This document shows positions 28,349 through 37,265 of a stretch of 64,000 nt of DNA, in pieces. The stretch spans positions 124,001 through 188,000 of the forward strand of contig CAVVAH010000004.1 of the NCBI GenBank assembly GCA_963746175.1. The letters are read 5' to 3'. A model generated the notes under the pieces. The model searched no databases, was not told the origin of the DNA, and was given only the letters and a program-made list of their open reading frames with translations. This DNA is from CAVVAH01 sp963746175. Its GTDB lineage: Bacteria; Actinomycetota; Actinomycetes; JACCUZ01. Every line of letters starts with the position of its first letter. The stretch's first letter is position 1. Both the position numbers and the translations under genes were made by a program.

Positions 28349-31300
28349 GACCGCACCTGCTCGGCGCTCGCGCGAGAGCCGACCGGGCCGGCGGCACTGT
28401 CGGTGTCCGGCAGGTCGACCTCGGCCCCGGTCTCGTCGTCGAGCGTCGTACGTGCCTGTGGCAGGGCCAGGACCAGCACGAGCAGCAGGGCCCCGAGCTG
28501 CACCCAGAGCAGGACGGGCCGGAGGCCGGGGTCGTGCTCGAGCACCAGGTGGCCGCCCCCCGCGGGCAGGGTGAACGCCTGCGCCCAGCCGTCGTACCGC
28601 CGCGCGTCCAGAGCCGTCCCGTCGAGGGTCGCCCGCCAGCCCGGGTCGGCCGAGTCGGCCAGCACCAGGAGCCGGCCGGCGGCACCGTCGGGGACGTCGG
28701 TGCGGGCCCGGACCTGCCCGGCGGGCAGCAGCACCGCCGGCGGCGGCGCGCCGTCGTCCTGCACCACCGGTGCACCGGGCGGCAGGACGCGCAGCCGGGC
28801 CACCGGGTAGTCGATCCGCCACAGCCGGGCGTCCTGCTGGTCGCTCACCTGGACGACACCGGGCACCGACTCGATGGCGCGGACCAGCCGGCCCTGCGTC
28901 GTCGTCGTCAGCAGCACGAACCGGATGCCGTACGGCACCAGCCGGCCGGCGGAGTCGCCGCCGCGGCCGGACGCGAGATCGGCGACGGCGGCGTCGAGTC
29001 CGACCTCCGGCGGGACGTCCGGGGCGAGCTCGGCGGCGCCGGTGCGCGGGCCGTCGGAGCGGAGCACGGCGTACGACAGCCGGCCGTCGTCGCGGACCCG
29101 GAGGACGAGGGTCCGCGGCCGGTGCGGCTGGTCGCCCTCGGCAGCGACGAACGCCGGCAGCAGCACCGCGTCGCGACGCTCCAGCGGGCCGTCGGCCGCC
29201 GTGAAGGCCCACCACCCGGCGGTGAGGACCGGGGCGACGGCGGCGAGGAGCAGCACGACGAGCGCCCCCGGCTGCTTCCACCCGAAGCTGGATCCGGCGA
29301 CCCGGTCGCGGGCGCCGGCGGCGCCGGCGACCGCCGCGGCCACCAGCCCGGCACCGGCCAGCAGCATGAGGGCGCCCGGCCAGGCCGCGACCGGCGCCTC
29401 GAGCGTCGGCGCCGTAACGGTCAGCCGCGACAGCGCCAGCGCACCGCCGAGGCAGACGACCGCGGCCAGCCAGCCGAGCAGCACGACACGTCGCCGGTCC
29501 CGCCGGAGCAACCCGGCCAGCGCGGCGAGCAGCAGCCCGGCACCGAGCACCAGTGGCGGCAGACCAGGGCCACCGGCGTGCAGGAGCAGCAGGTCCAGGC
29601 CGCCGAGGCGGCGGTCCGAGAGACCCGGGCCCGGCAGCCCCGGCTCGAGGAGGAGCAGGTCCGGCCGCGCCACGAGGCCGGGCAGCCACGGCACCAGCAG
29701 CACCGGCGGTACGACGACGACCGGCACGACCCGTGGCAGGACGTGCCGGTGCACCGCACCGAAGGTCAGGGCCGCGACGGCGCCGACCACCCAGACGAGC
29801 GGCACGAAGGCCGTCATCACCGCCAGCAGCAGGCCGCCGGCCCACGCGGCCCGCCAGGCCCGGGGACCGCCCGCCGCGCTGAGCCCGCGGAGCAGGACGA
29901 GCACGAGCAGCGGGAGCAGCACGGCGACCACGACCGTCCCCAGCCGGCCGGTCGCGACGGCGGCCAGGAGCGGCGGGAGCAGGGCGTAGGTCACCGAGCC
30001 CCACAGCCGCAGCGGCACCGACGCCGTCAGCCGGCGCAGCGCGGCGTAGGCCGACAGCCCGGCCAGCGGGAGCGCGCCGAGCAGCAGCAGGTCGACGGCG
30101 CGCTCGGCGTTGCCGAGCATCGCGTTCGAGAGCAGCGCGAGCACCGCGAGGTACGGCGGGGCGCTGGTGTCGCCGCCGAGGCCGACCGGGTGCCAGGTGG
30201 CGAGGTAGGTGCGCCACAGCCCGCTCGCCCCCGCCGGGGCCGGCAGCAGGGCGCCGCCCATGAGGCGCCCGTCGCCGACGAGCGCCCGGGAGGCGACCCC
30301 CGTGAGCACCAGCAGGCCGGCCGAGAGGAGCACAGCGGGATGGAGGAGCACCCGCCGGACGAGGCCGGCGCCGCTGCCCGGCAGGTCGTCGGCGTCCTCG
30401 GACGTCGGGCCCGTCTCGGAGCCGCCGCCCATCACGGCCGCGCGGTGCCGGCCGCCCAGGGCGTCGCCGGCGCGGGTGCCGAGGAAGACGCTGAGGTTCT
30501 CCATACCGTGCCGCAGGCCGGCCCCGTGCGGGGCGAGCAGGGCCGAGACGCTGCGGGGCGACTGCGTCCTGGTACGCCGCCGCGCCAGCCGGGCGCGGAG
30601 CAGCCGGTCCGGCCGGCCGACGACGGCGAGCAGCGCGAGCAGCTCGTCGGCCGCGTGCCCCGGCCGCTTGCCGACCAGCAGGCCGAGCGACCGGACCAGG
30701 GTGCTCAACGTCAGGCGTACCAGGGCGACCGGGAGCCGCAGCAGCGGCAGGTTCGCGAGCAGGACGTACAGCGCGTGCTGCCGGTCCAGGCGGTGGGTGC
30801 GGCCGCCGCCTGCGTGCACCGCCCGTCGCCGGTGGCCGCTCGCCTCGGCGTGGTGCACCACGGCGTCGGTGACGACGACCACCCGGTGGCCGGCGAGGTT
30901 GGCGCGCCAGCCCAGGTCGACGTCGTCGCGGAAGAGCGGCAGCCGGGGGTCGAAGCCGGCGAGCGCGTCCCAGACGTCGCGGCGCACCAGCATGCCCGCC
31001 GTGCCGACCGCGAGGACGGCGCGGGTGCCGTCGTGCTGGCCCTGGTCCTGCTCGCGGCGCTCCAGGCCGGTCTCGCGACGGCCGCTGCGGGCGATGGTGA
31101 CACCGGCCTCGAGCAGCAGCCTCCGGTCGCCGAGGCCGAGCACCTTCGGGCCGGCGACCGCCACCTGCGGGTCGCGGGCGGCCTCGGCGAGCAGCTGCTC
31201 GAGGGCGTCGGGCGCCGGTGCGCAGTCGTCGTGCAGCAGCCAGACGTGGCTACCGGTCCGCCCGGCGCGGCCGAGAGCGGCCTGGACCGCGGCGCCGAAG

Positions 31301-31542
31301 CCGTTGCGTGCCGGGAGGTCGACGACCCGGCCGGCACCGAGCCAGTCGACGAGTGCGGACAGCGTCTGGTTGCCGTCGTCGGCAGCGCTGGTGTCGGCCG
31401 CGACCACGACGTCCGGCGCCCGGGTCTGGACGGCGAGCGCGGCCTGCAGCCCCGGCAGCCATCGGCTGCCGTGGTGGGCGACCACCACCGCCACGACCGT
31501 GGGCCGGTCTGCCGGGGAGCTCGGGGTGGGTGGCGTCGTCAT
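28345..31542 (-). CDS. Large membrane glycosyltransferase (GT2 plus multi-pass membrane domain)
   Basis: Encodes 1065 residues. An N-terminal GT2 domain (about 14-240) has VVVAHHGSRWLPG, the nucleotide-sugar acidic motif LLHDDCAP and FRDDVDLGWR. From about residue 380 there are roughly a dozen transmembrane helices, ending in an exported C-terminal beta-domain and a last helix. Actinobacterial members are thought to build cell-envelope polysaccharide; the sugar and acceptor are unknown. It is followed by the overlapping DUF5719 gene. Confidence 0.88.
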   Translation of the reverse strand: MTTPPTPSSPADRPTVVAVVVAHHGSRWLPGLQAALAVQTRAPDVVVAADTSAADDGNQTLSALVDWLGAGRVVDLPARNGFGAAVQAALGRAGRTGSHVWLLHDDCAPAPDALEQLLAEAARDPQVAVAGPKVLGLGDRRLLLEAGVTIARSGRRETGLERREQDQGQHDGTRAVLAVGTAGMLVRRDVWDALAGFDPRLPLFRDDVDLGWRANLAGHRVVVVTDAVVHHAEASGHRRRAVHAGGGRTHRLDRQHALYVLLANLPLLRLPVALVRLTLSTLVRSLGLLVGKRPGHAADELLALLAVVGRPDRLLRARLARRRTRTQSPRSVSALLAPHGAGLRHGMENLSVFLGTRAGDALGGRHRAAVMGGGSETGPTSEDADDLPGSGAGLVRRVLLHPAVLLSAGLLVLTGVASRALVGDGRLMGGALLPAPAGASGLWRTYLATWHPVGLGGDTSAPPYLAVLALLSNAMLGNAERAVDLLLLGALPLAGLSAYAALRRLTASVPLRLWGSVTYALLPPLLAAVATGRLGTVVVAVLLPLLVLVLLRGLSAAGGPRAWRAAWAGGLLLAVMTAFVPLVWVVGAVAALTFGAVHRHVLPRVVPVVVVPPVLLVPWLPGLVARPDLLLLEPGLPGPGLSDRRLGGLDLLLLHAGGPGLPPLVLGAGLLLAALAGLLRRDRRRVVLLGWLAAVVCLGGALALSRLTVTAPTLEAPVAAWPGALMLLAGAGLVAAAVAGAAGARDRVAGSSFGWKQPGALVVLLLAAVAPVLTAGWWAFTAADGPLERRDAVLLPAFVAAEGDQPHRPRTLVLRVRDDGRLSYAVLRSDGPRTGAAELAPDVPPEVGLDAAVADLASGRGGDSAGRLVPYGIRFVLLTTTTQGRLVRAIESVPGVVQVSDQQDARLWRIDYPVARLRVLPPGAPVVQDDGAPPPAVLLPAGQVRARTDVPDGAAGRLLVLADSADPGWRATLDGTALDARRYDGWAQAFTLPAGGGHLVLEHDPGLRPVLLWVQLGALLLVLVLALPQARTTLDDETGAEVDLPDTDSAAGPVGSRASAEQVRS

Positions 31543-31574
31543 CCGACGGCCACACTAAGGGTGTGGCGTCAGGT

Positions 31575-31841
31575 TCAGACCGCGGACTTCTTCAGGCGAC
31601 GCCGCTCGCGCTCGGACAGCCCGCCCCAGATGCCGAACCGCTCGTCGTTCATCAGCGCGTACTCCAGGCACTCCGAGCGGACGTCGCAGCCGAGGCAGAC
31701 CTTCTTCGCCTCCCGGGTGGACCCGCCCTTCTCCGGGAAGAACGCCTCCGGGTCCGTCTGGGCGCAGAGTGCGCGCTCGGTCCAGTCGTTCTCGCCCGGC
31801 TGCTCGTCGGGCCCGTCGATGAGCGGGAACACCTCGCCCAT
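31575..31841 (-). CDS. WhiB-family Fe-S transcriptional regulator
   Basis: The ATG at 31841 has GAGGAGG eight bases upstream and gives 88 residues. Four cysteines (ALCAQ, then VCLGC and SEC) bind a 4Fe-4S cluster, the turn motif GIWGGLSERERR follows, and the end is basic (RRLKKSAV). The size and the DWTERALCAQTDPEAFFPEKG context resemble WhiB2/WhmD of the cell-division/sporulation branch. It works with the housekeeping sigma factor. Adjacent to fbiA, transcribed divergently. Confidence 0.94.
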   Translation of the reverse strand: MGEVFPLIDGPDEQPGENDWTERALCAQTDPEAFFPEKGGSTREAKKVCLGCDVRSECLEYALMNDERFGIWGGLSERERRRLKKSAV

Positions 31842-31913
31842 GGCTGTGCCTCCTCGACCCTGGCCGGCCCCGACCGCTCTTCCTGCGGTCGACCGCCGAA
31901 TGACACTGGTGGA

Positions 31914-31943
31914 ATTACACGCGTGTCTCTCCCGCCCCGTCAA
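31914..31943 (-). promoter_or_regulatory. whiB promoter with overlapping palindrome
   Basis: On the minus strand TTGACG (31938-31943) and TGTAAT (31914-31919) are separated by 18 bases, a near-consensus housekeeping promoter. The palindrome ACACGCGTGT (31917-31926) overlaps the -10 box and would suit an operator. It includes GACAC, the core of known WhiA sites. Expected leader length is about 65 bases. Confidence 0.6.
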
Positions 31944-32016
31944 GCCGGACGGTGATATTTAGCCGAACGGAGGACCGGTTCCCGGCGTGTCGGGCCCGTC
32001 GAGGACACTTGAGCGC

Positions 32017-33057
32017 ATGGCGAGCGGACCGTCCTCCGGCAGGCACGTGGTCGTCCCGGCCGGGGGCATCGGCGGCGCCCGGTTCCTGCGCGGCCTGCTC
32101 GCAGCGGCCCCCGACGTCCTCGGCGGGCCGGCCCGGATCACCGTGATCGGCAACACCGGCGACGACATCACGCTCTTCGGGCTGCGGGTCTGCCCCGACC
32201 TCGACACCGTGATGTACACGCTCGGCGGCGGCATCCACGAGGGCCAGGGCTGGGGCCGTGACGACGAGAGCTTCGTGGTCAAGGAGGAGCTCGCGGCCTA
32301 CGGCGTGCAGCCGACCTGGTTCGGCCTCGGTGACCGCGACATCGCGACGCACGTCGTCCGCACCCAGATGCTGGACGCGGGCTACCCGCTGAGCCAGGTC
32401 ACCGCCGCCCTGTGCCGTCGCTGGGGTCTCGACGACCTCGGCGTGACGCTGCTGCCGATGAGCGACGACCGGGTCGAGACCCACGTCGTCATCGACGACG
32501 ACTCCTCCCCCGGCGGACGGCGCGCGGTGCACTTCCAGGAGTACTGGGTGCGGCTGCACGCTGAGCCGAAGGCGCACGAGATCGTGGCCGTCGGCGCCGA
32601 CACCGCGACTCCCGGCCCCGGTGTACTCGAGGCGTTCGCCACCGCGGACCTGGTGCTGCTGCCGCCGTCCAACCCCGTCGTGAGCATCGGCACCGTGCTG
32701 TCCGTGCCCGGGCTGCGCGAGGCGCTGGCGACGACGCCGGCACCCGTGGTCGGCCTGTCGCCGATCGTCGGTGGCGCTCCTGTGCGCGGCATGGCCGACC
32801 GCGTGCTCGCCGCGATCGGCGTCGAGACCTCGGCCGAGGCCGTCGCGCTGCACTACGGCAGCCGGCGCGACGGCGGCCTGCTCGACGGCTGGCTGGTCGA
32901 CCAGACGGACGCCGCGGGGGTCGCGTCGGTCGAGCGCGCCGGCATCGCCTGCCGCGCCGTACCGCTGCTCATGCCCGACGTACCGTCGGCCGCGGCCATG
33001 GCGCGCTCGGCCCTGGAGCTCGCAGCCGAGGTGCTCGCCCGGCCCGCGTCGCCGTGA
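32017..33057 (+). CDS. fbiA: F420 biosynthesis: 2-phospho-L-lactate (or enolpyruvyl) transferase
   Basis: Encodes 346 residues from ATG 32017. Joins the activated lactate-type diphosphoguanosine to Fo to make F420-0 or dehydro-F420-0. The conserved N-terminus VVPAGGIGGARFLRGL and the GNTGDD and TYTLGG-like VMYTLGGG motifs are present, as is the Asp-rich substrate site. The next gene fbiB overlaps by 4 nt. The start may be leaderless, since GACACT lies seven bases upstream and no strong SD is seen. Confidence 0.94.
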   Translation: MASGPSSGRHVVVPAGGIGGARFLRGLLAAAPDVLGGPARITVIGNTGDDITLFGLRVCPDLDTVMYTLGGGIHEGQGWGRDDESFVVKEELAAYGVQPTWFGLGDRDIATHVVRTQMLDAGYPLSQVTAALCRRWGLDDLGVTLLPMSDDRVETHVVIDDDSSPGGRRAVHFQEYWVRLHAEPKAHEIVAVGADTATPGPGVLEAFATADLVLLPPSNPVVSIGTVLSVPGLREALATTPAPVVGLSPIVGGAPVRGMADRVLAAIGVETSAEAVALHYGSRRDGGLLDGWLVDQTDAAGVASVERAGIACRAVPLLMPDVPSAAAMARSALELAAEVLARPASP

Positions 33058-34349
33058 GCGGTTCGCTGCTTGTCTGGGCACCCGACGGCGTACCCGAGGT
33101 CGAGGCCGGCGACGACCTGGCGACGTTGCTGACGGCGGCGCTCGCGGCCGAGGACTTCGCACTCGCCGACGGCGACGTCGTCCTGGTGACGTCGAAGGTC
33201 GTGTCCAAGGCCGAGGGGCGCGCGGTCCGGGTCGACCGCGAGGAGGCGATCACTGCCGAGACGGTGCGGGTGGTGGCCCGGCGCGGACCGACCCGGATCG
33301 TCCAGACCCGGCACGGCCTGGTGCTCGCCGCGGCCGGCGTCGACGCGAGCGGCACCGACACGGGCACGGTGCTGCTGCTGCCCGTCGACCCGGACGCGTC
33401 GGCCCGCGCCCTGCGGTCCCGGTTGCTCACCCTCGCCGGGGTCGACGTGGCGGTCGTCGTCACCGACACGATGGGCCGCGCGTGGCGCACGGGGCAGACC
33501 GACCAGGCGATCGGGGTGGCCGGGCTCGCGCCGCTCGACGACCTGCGCGGCCGCGACGACGGGCACGGCAACGTCCTCACCGCCACGGTCCCCGCGATCG
33601 CGGACGAGGTCGCGTCGGCCGCCGACCTGGTGAAGGGCAAGCTCGGTCGCCGGCCCTTCGCCGTCGTCCGCGGCCTCGCGCACCGCACCCTGCGCGAGGA
33701 CGGTCCCGGCGCGGCGGCACTCGTGCGTCCCGCCCACGAGGACATGTTCCGCCTCGGGACCCATGAGGTCATCGCCTCCCGGCGCACCGTGCGCTCCTTC
33801 ACCGACGAGCCGGTCGACCCCGACGCGGTACGACGGGCCGTCGCCGCCGCGGTCACCGCACCGGCACCGCACCGCACGACACCGTGGCGCTTCGTCGTCG
33901 TCGACGACCTGCAGCGGCGCGAGCGACTGCTCGACGCGATGCTCGCCGCCTGGGTCGCCGACCTTCGCCGCGACGGCTTCACCGAGGAGCAGGTGGCGCG
34001 CCGCACCCGTCGTGGCGACGTGCTGCGCGGCGTACCGACCCTCGTCGTGCCGTGCATGGTGCGCGACGGGATGCACGACTACCCCGACGTGCAGCGCTCG
34101 ACGTCGGAGCGCGAGATGTTCCTCGTCGCCGCCGGCGCGGGCGTGCAGAACTTCCTCGTCGCGCTGGCCGTGGAGGGACTCGGCTCGGCGTGGGTGAGCA
34201 GCACGATGTTCTGCCGCGACGTGGTGCGCCGCGAGCTCGAGCTGCCCGACGACTGGGACCCGATGGGTGCCGTCGCCGTCGGCCACGCCGCGACCCCGGC
34301 GCCGGACCGCCCGCCGCGCGACCCCGACGCCTTCCTCCTGCACCGCTGA
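33054..34349 (+). CDS. fbiB: Bifunctional F420 gamma-glutamyl ligase / dehydro-F420-0 reductase
   Basis: Encodes 431 residues. An N-terminal CofE-type ligase domain (about 1-235; LVTSKVVSKAEGR, DTMGRAWRTGQTDQAIGVAG) adds glutamates to F420-0. A C-terminal nitroreductase-fold domain (about 245-430; SRRTVRSFTDEPVDPDAV, AGAGVQNFLVALAVEGLGSAWVSS) binds FMN and, in mycobacteria, reduces dehydro-F420-0. The two-domain form is that of actinobacterial FbiB. Its GTG overlaps the fbiA stop. Confidence 0.95.
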   Translation: MSGSLLVWAPDGVPEVEAGDDLATLLTAALAAEDFALADGDVVLVTSKVVSKAEGRAVRVDREEAITAETVRVVARRGPTRIVQTRHGLVLAAAGVDASGTDTGTVLLLPVDPDASARALRSRLLTLAGVDVAVVVTDTMGRAWRTGQTDQAIGVAGLAPLDDLRGRDDGHGNVLTATVPAIADEVASAADLVKGKLGRRPFAVVRGLAHRTLREDGPGAAALVRPAHEDMFRLGTHEVIASRRTVRSFTDEPVDPDAVRRAVAAAVTAPAPHRTTPWRFVVVDDLQRRERLLDAMLAAWVADLRRDGFTEEQVARRTRRGDVLRGVPTLVVPCMVRDGMHDYPDVQRSTSEREMFLVAAGAGVQNFLVALAVEGLGSAWVSSTMFCRDVVRRELELPDDWDPMGAVAVGHAATPAPDRPPRDPDAFLLHR

Positions 34350-34379
34350 CCTCGTTGTCAGCGAGTCCCGGGCGGTGAT

Positions 34380-35342
34380 CTACATGGTGCGGAAGTCGCG
34401 GCCGGCGAAGCGCGGGCCGCGGCGCGCGGGCGCGTGCCCGGACAGCTCCACCAGCCGCTGCACCCGGTAGCGGTGCCCGCGGTACGGCTCGAGCAGCTCG
34501 AGCATCGCGTCGTCGTCGACCGGTACGCCGACCAGCGCATGGCCGACGCGCTTCGCGAGGTGGAAGTCGCCGACGGACACGGCGTCGGCGTCGCCGAGAG
34601 CGCGCTGGCCGACCTCGGCCGCGGTCCAGACGCCGATGCCCGGCAGCGTCCGCAGGGCCGTCGCGGCGTCGGCCGGCGGCCGGTCGACCAGCGCCTCGAG
34701 CCGGCCGGCGCGGCCGGCGGCGGTGACCAGGGTCCGGGACCGGGAGAGGTCGACGCCGGCCCGGTGCCAGTCCCACGACGGCACCCGCGCGACCGTCCGG
34801 GCGTCGGGGGCGACGTAGAGGTCGGGCGGCAGCACCTCGACCGGGCCGGGCGCCCGGTCGCCGTACCACCGCACGAGGGACCGCCAGGCGGTCCACGCCT
34901 CGCGACCGGTCACCTTCTGCTCCAGCACCGCGGGGGCCAGTGCTTCCAGCACCCGCCGCGTGCGCGGCACCCGCCAACCGCCGTGGGTCCGGAACGCGTC
35001 GCGCAACGCCGGGTAGCGCACGACGAGGCCGGCGCCGTCGAATCCCTCGACGTCGTCGAGGCCGCCGAGCAGCGACGGCAGACCGTCGAGGACCCACTCG
35101 GCGCCGTCCCCCCACGCGGTGCCGACGACCTCGCCGTCGACGGGGCGCACCGCGAGCCGCAGGGTCGCGGTTCCTTCCGGCGTCCGGGTCGTGCGCCAGA
35201 GGCCGCCACCGCGGCGTGCGGTCCCGTCGTACCGGAACGTCGGGTCGCCGCCGCCCCGGCGCAGCGGGCCGAGCGTGGCACCCAGGTCGAGAGGCCGACC
35301 GGGTGACCAGGTGCGCACCCGGCCCCCGGTCGCGACGGTCAT
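34380..35342 (-). CDS. AlkA-like DNA-3-methyladenine glycosylase (HhH-GPD)
   Basis: ATG at 35342 has GGGAGG eight bases upstream; the product is 320 residues. The N-terminal beta-domain carries FRYDGTARRGGGLWRT. The helix-hairpin-helix reads LRTLPGIGVWTAAEVGQRAL and is followed by the putative catalytic Asp in VSVGDFHLAKRVG. It should excise alkylated purines in base-excision repair. The 3' neighbour fbiB is convergent; the short inverted repeat CGCTGA/TCAGCG just after the fbiB stop may end both transcripts. Confidence 0.9.
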   Translation of the reverse strand: MTVATGGRVRTWSPGRPLDLGATLGPLRRGGGDPTFRYDGTARRGGGLWRTTRTPEGTATLRLAVRPVDGEVVGTAWGDGAEWVLDGLPSLLGGLDDVEGFDGAGLVVRYPALRDAFRTHGGWRVPRTRRVLEALAPAVLEQKVTGREAWTAWRSLVRWYGDRAPGPVEVLPPDLYVAPDARTVARVPSWDWHRAGVDLSRSRTLVTAAGRAGRLEALVDRPPADAATALRTLPGIGVWTAAEVGQRALGDADAVSVGDFHLAKRVGHALVGVPVDDDAMLELLEPYRGHRYRVQRLVELSGHAPARRGPRFAGRDFRTM

Positions 35343-35411
35343 GCGGCCATCCTCCCAGGAGCCGCCGGTAGAGTCGGCGGTCACTGTCGTCAGCGAAAGG
35401 GCCGGGCACTC

Positions 35412-36134
35412 GTGGCCAGCAAGACCAAGCAGTCCGAGAGGGACCGCCGCGCGAAGATCGAGGAGATGCGCAAGGCCGAGGCGGCCAAGCAGCGCCGGCG
35501 CAGCATGGTGTTCGTCGTCATCGCGGTGGTCGTCGGCATCGGCCTGGTCCTCGCGGTGGTGATCCCGTCGTACCTGAGCAAGAGGAACGACCCGGCCAAC
35601 AAGCCGGTCTCGTCGTTCGGCGTGACCGCAGCGGCGGCGAGCTGCAGCGCGGTGCAGACCACCCCGGACACCAACACCGACGCGCTCCGCAAGCACGTCA
35701 AGGACGGCACGACCGAGAAGTACGCCACGACCCCGCCGTCGTTCGGCCCGCACTGGGCGTCGCCGATCTACCCGTCGCGCGAGTTCTACTCGGCGCGCGA
35801 CCGGCCGCAGATGGAACGGCTGGTCCACAACCTCGAGCACGGCTACACCCTGGTCTGGTACGACTCGACGGTGAAGGGCAAGCAGCTCAGCACCCTCGAG
35901 GACCTCGCCGTCAGCGCCCGACACTCCGACATGGCCGGCCCGGGCACCAAGTTCATCGTGTCCGCGTGGGACGACGCCTACGGCACGTTCCCTGCAGGCA
36001 AGCACATCGGCATGGCGCACTGGGGCGCGAAGGACAGCCACACGCAGCTGTGCGGCAAGGTCAGCGGTGGCGCGGTCGAGTCGTTCATGAAGAAGTTCCC
36101 GTCGACCGACGCACCGGAGCCCAACGTCGCCTGA
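35412..36134 (+). CDS. DUF3105 domain membrane-anchored protein
   Basis: Encodes 240 residues from GTG. A charged coiled segment (about 8-30, Lys/Arg/Glu-rich) is followed by one transmembrane helix (about 32-53) and an exported DUF3105 domain. The domain holds PSFGPHWASPI, RLVHNLEHGYTLVWY and SAWDDAYGTFP, and a single disulfide is possible. The His-rich motif (HNLEHG) suggests metal binding. No activity is known. The divergent neighbour is the DNA glycosylase; GAAAGGG lies upstream of the start. Confidence 0.88.
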   Translation: MASKTKQSERDRRAKIEEMRKAEAAKQRRRSMVFVVIAVVVGIGLVLAVVIPSYLSKRNDPANKPVSSFGVTAAAASCSAVQTTPDTNTDALRKHVKDGTTEKYATTPPSFGPHWASPIYPSREFYSARDRPQMERLVHNLEHGYTLVWYDSTVKGKQLSTLEDLAVSARHSDMAGPGTKFIVSAWDDAYGTFPAGKHIGMAHWGAKDSHTQLCGKVSGGAVESFMKKFPSTDAPEPNVA

Positions 36135-36141
36135 CCCGCGA

Positions 36142-36182
36142 CCCGGACGAGACCGCCGACTCAGAGGTTGGGCTCGTCCGGG
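36142..36182. terminator. Bidirectional hairpin
   Basis: CCCGGACGAG (36142-36151) pairs perfectly with CTCGTCCGGG (36173-36182). It lies between the convergent DUF3105 and nucleotidyltransferase genes; the right arm is inside the latter's last codons. Confidence 0.55.
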
Positions 36183-37255
36183 GTGAAGCGGATGGCGTAC
36201 GCCGGGATGCGCGCGTCGCACCAGATCCGCGCACCCGCGGTCAGCTCGTTGCCCTCGCCGATCTCGGCGCCGTCCCCCACGACGACGCCGTCCAGGACCG
36301 CCCCGGCACCGACCACGGCACGCACGCCGACGGCCGAGTCGCGCACCGTCGCGCCGGCACCGACCTGCGCACCGTCGAGCAGGACGCTGCCGTCGACGAC
36401 CGCACCGGCACCGACGACGGCACCCACGCCGACCGTCGAGCCGCCGGTCACGACCGCGTCCGGCGCGACGACCGCGCCCGGCAGCAGCAGCCGGTCGCCG
36501 ACCGGTCCCGGCAGGGCGGCCGACGCCAGCACACCGGTGACGAGGTCCCGCGACCCCCGCAGGTAGGCGGCCGGCGTGCCGACGTCGATCCAGTACGCCT
36601 GGTCGGCGTGCCCGAGCACCACAGCGCCGCCGGCCACCAGGTCGGGGAACGTCTCCCGCTCCACCGAGACCCGCCGCCCCGTCGGGATCGCGTCCACGAC
36701 CGATCGGCGGAACACGTAGCAGCCGGCATTGATCCGGTTGGTCACCGGGTGCGGTGTCTTCTCCAGGAACGCCGTCACCCGACCCGCGTCGTCGGTCGGC
36801 ACGCAGCCGTAGGCGCGCGGGTCGTCGACCTCGGTGAGGTGCAGCGTGACGTCGGCGTCGGCGTCGAGGTGCACCGCGATCTGCTTGTCGAGGTCGTGCC
36901 CGCTGAGCACGTCGGCGTTGACGACGACCACCGGGTCGTCGGGACCGCTCTGCAGCAGTCCGGCGACGTTGCGGATCGCGCCACCGGTGCCGAGCGGCTC
37001 CTGCTCGTGGGCGTACTCGATGTGCAGGCCCAGCCGGGCCGGGTCACCGATACCGGCCCGCACCTCGCCCGGGTGGTACGCCGTGGCCAGCACGACGCGT
37101 TCGATCCCGGCGGCCCGCAGCTGCACGAGCTGGTGGTGGACGAACGGGACGCCGGCGGTCGGCAGCACCGGCTTCGGCGTGTGCACGGTGAGCGGCCTGA
37201 GCCGGGAGCCGCGACCGCCCGCGAGCAGGACGGCCTCGCGGCAGCGCGTCACCAT
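36161..37255 (-). CDS. Sugar-phosphate nucleotidyltransferase (mannose-1-phosphate guanylyltransferase type)
   Basis: Encodes 364 residues. The N-terminal nucleotidyltransferase domain has the pyrophosphorylase signature LLAGGRGSRLRPLT and the substrate motif TPKPVLP, with VNADVLSG for the metal site. The C-terminal third is a left-handed beta-helix of hexapeptide repeats (GAVVAPDAVV, GAVVGAGAVV). With ManB it would give GDP-mannose, but glucose-1-phosphate as substrate is not excluded. ATG 37255 was preferred; GTG 37261 is two codons upstream. It closely follows a glycosyltransferase gene. Confidence 0.88.
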   Translation of the reverse strand: MVTRCREAVLLAGGRGSRLRPLTVHTPKPVLPTAGVPFVHHQLVQLRAAGIERVVLATAYHPGEVRAGIGDPARLGLHIEYAHEQEPLGTGGAIRNVAGLLQSGPDDPVVVVNADVLSGHDLDKQIAVHLDADADVTLHLTEVDDPRAYGCVPTDDAGRVTAFLEKTPHPVTNRINAGCYVFRRSVVDAIPTGRRVSVERETFPDLVAGGAVVLGHADQAYWIDVGTPAAYLRGSRDLVTGVLASAALPGPVGDRLLLPGAVVAPDAVVTGGSTVGVGAVVGAGAVVDGSVLLDGAQVGAGATVRDSAVGVRAVVGAGAVLDGVVVGDGAEIGEGNELTAGARIWCDARIPAYAIRFTPDEPNL

Positions 37256-37265
37256 CGGCACGCGG

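Noticed and set aside
28349..30217. A long in-frame extension upstream of the DUF5719 gene
   Set aside because: It lies inside the glycosyltransferase gene in another frame and is Arg/Ala-rich; the ATGA overlap at 28348 fixes the true start.
28534..31962. A plus-strand open frame of over 1100 codons opposite the large glycosyltransferase
   Set aside because: The translation is Arg/Gln/His-rich low complexity without any domain, while the minus strand encodes a clear GT2 and membrane protein. It is an antisense artefact of high G+C.
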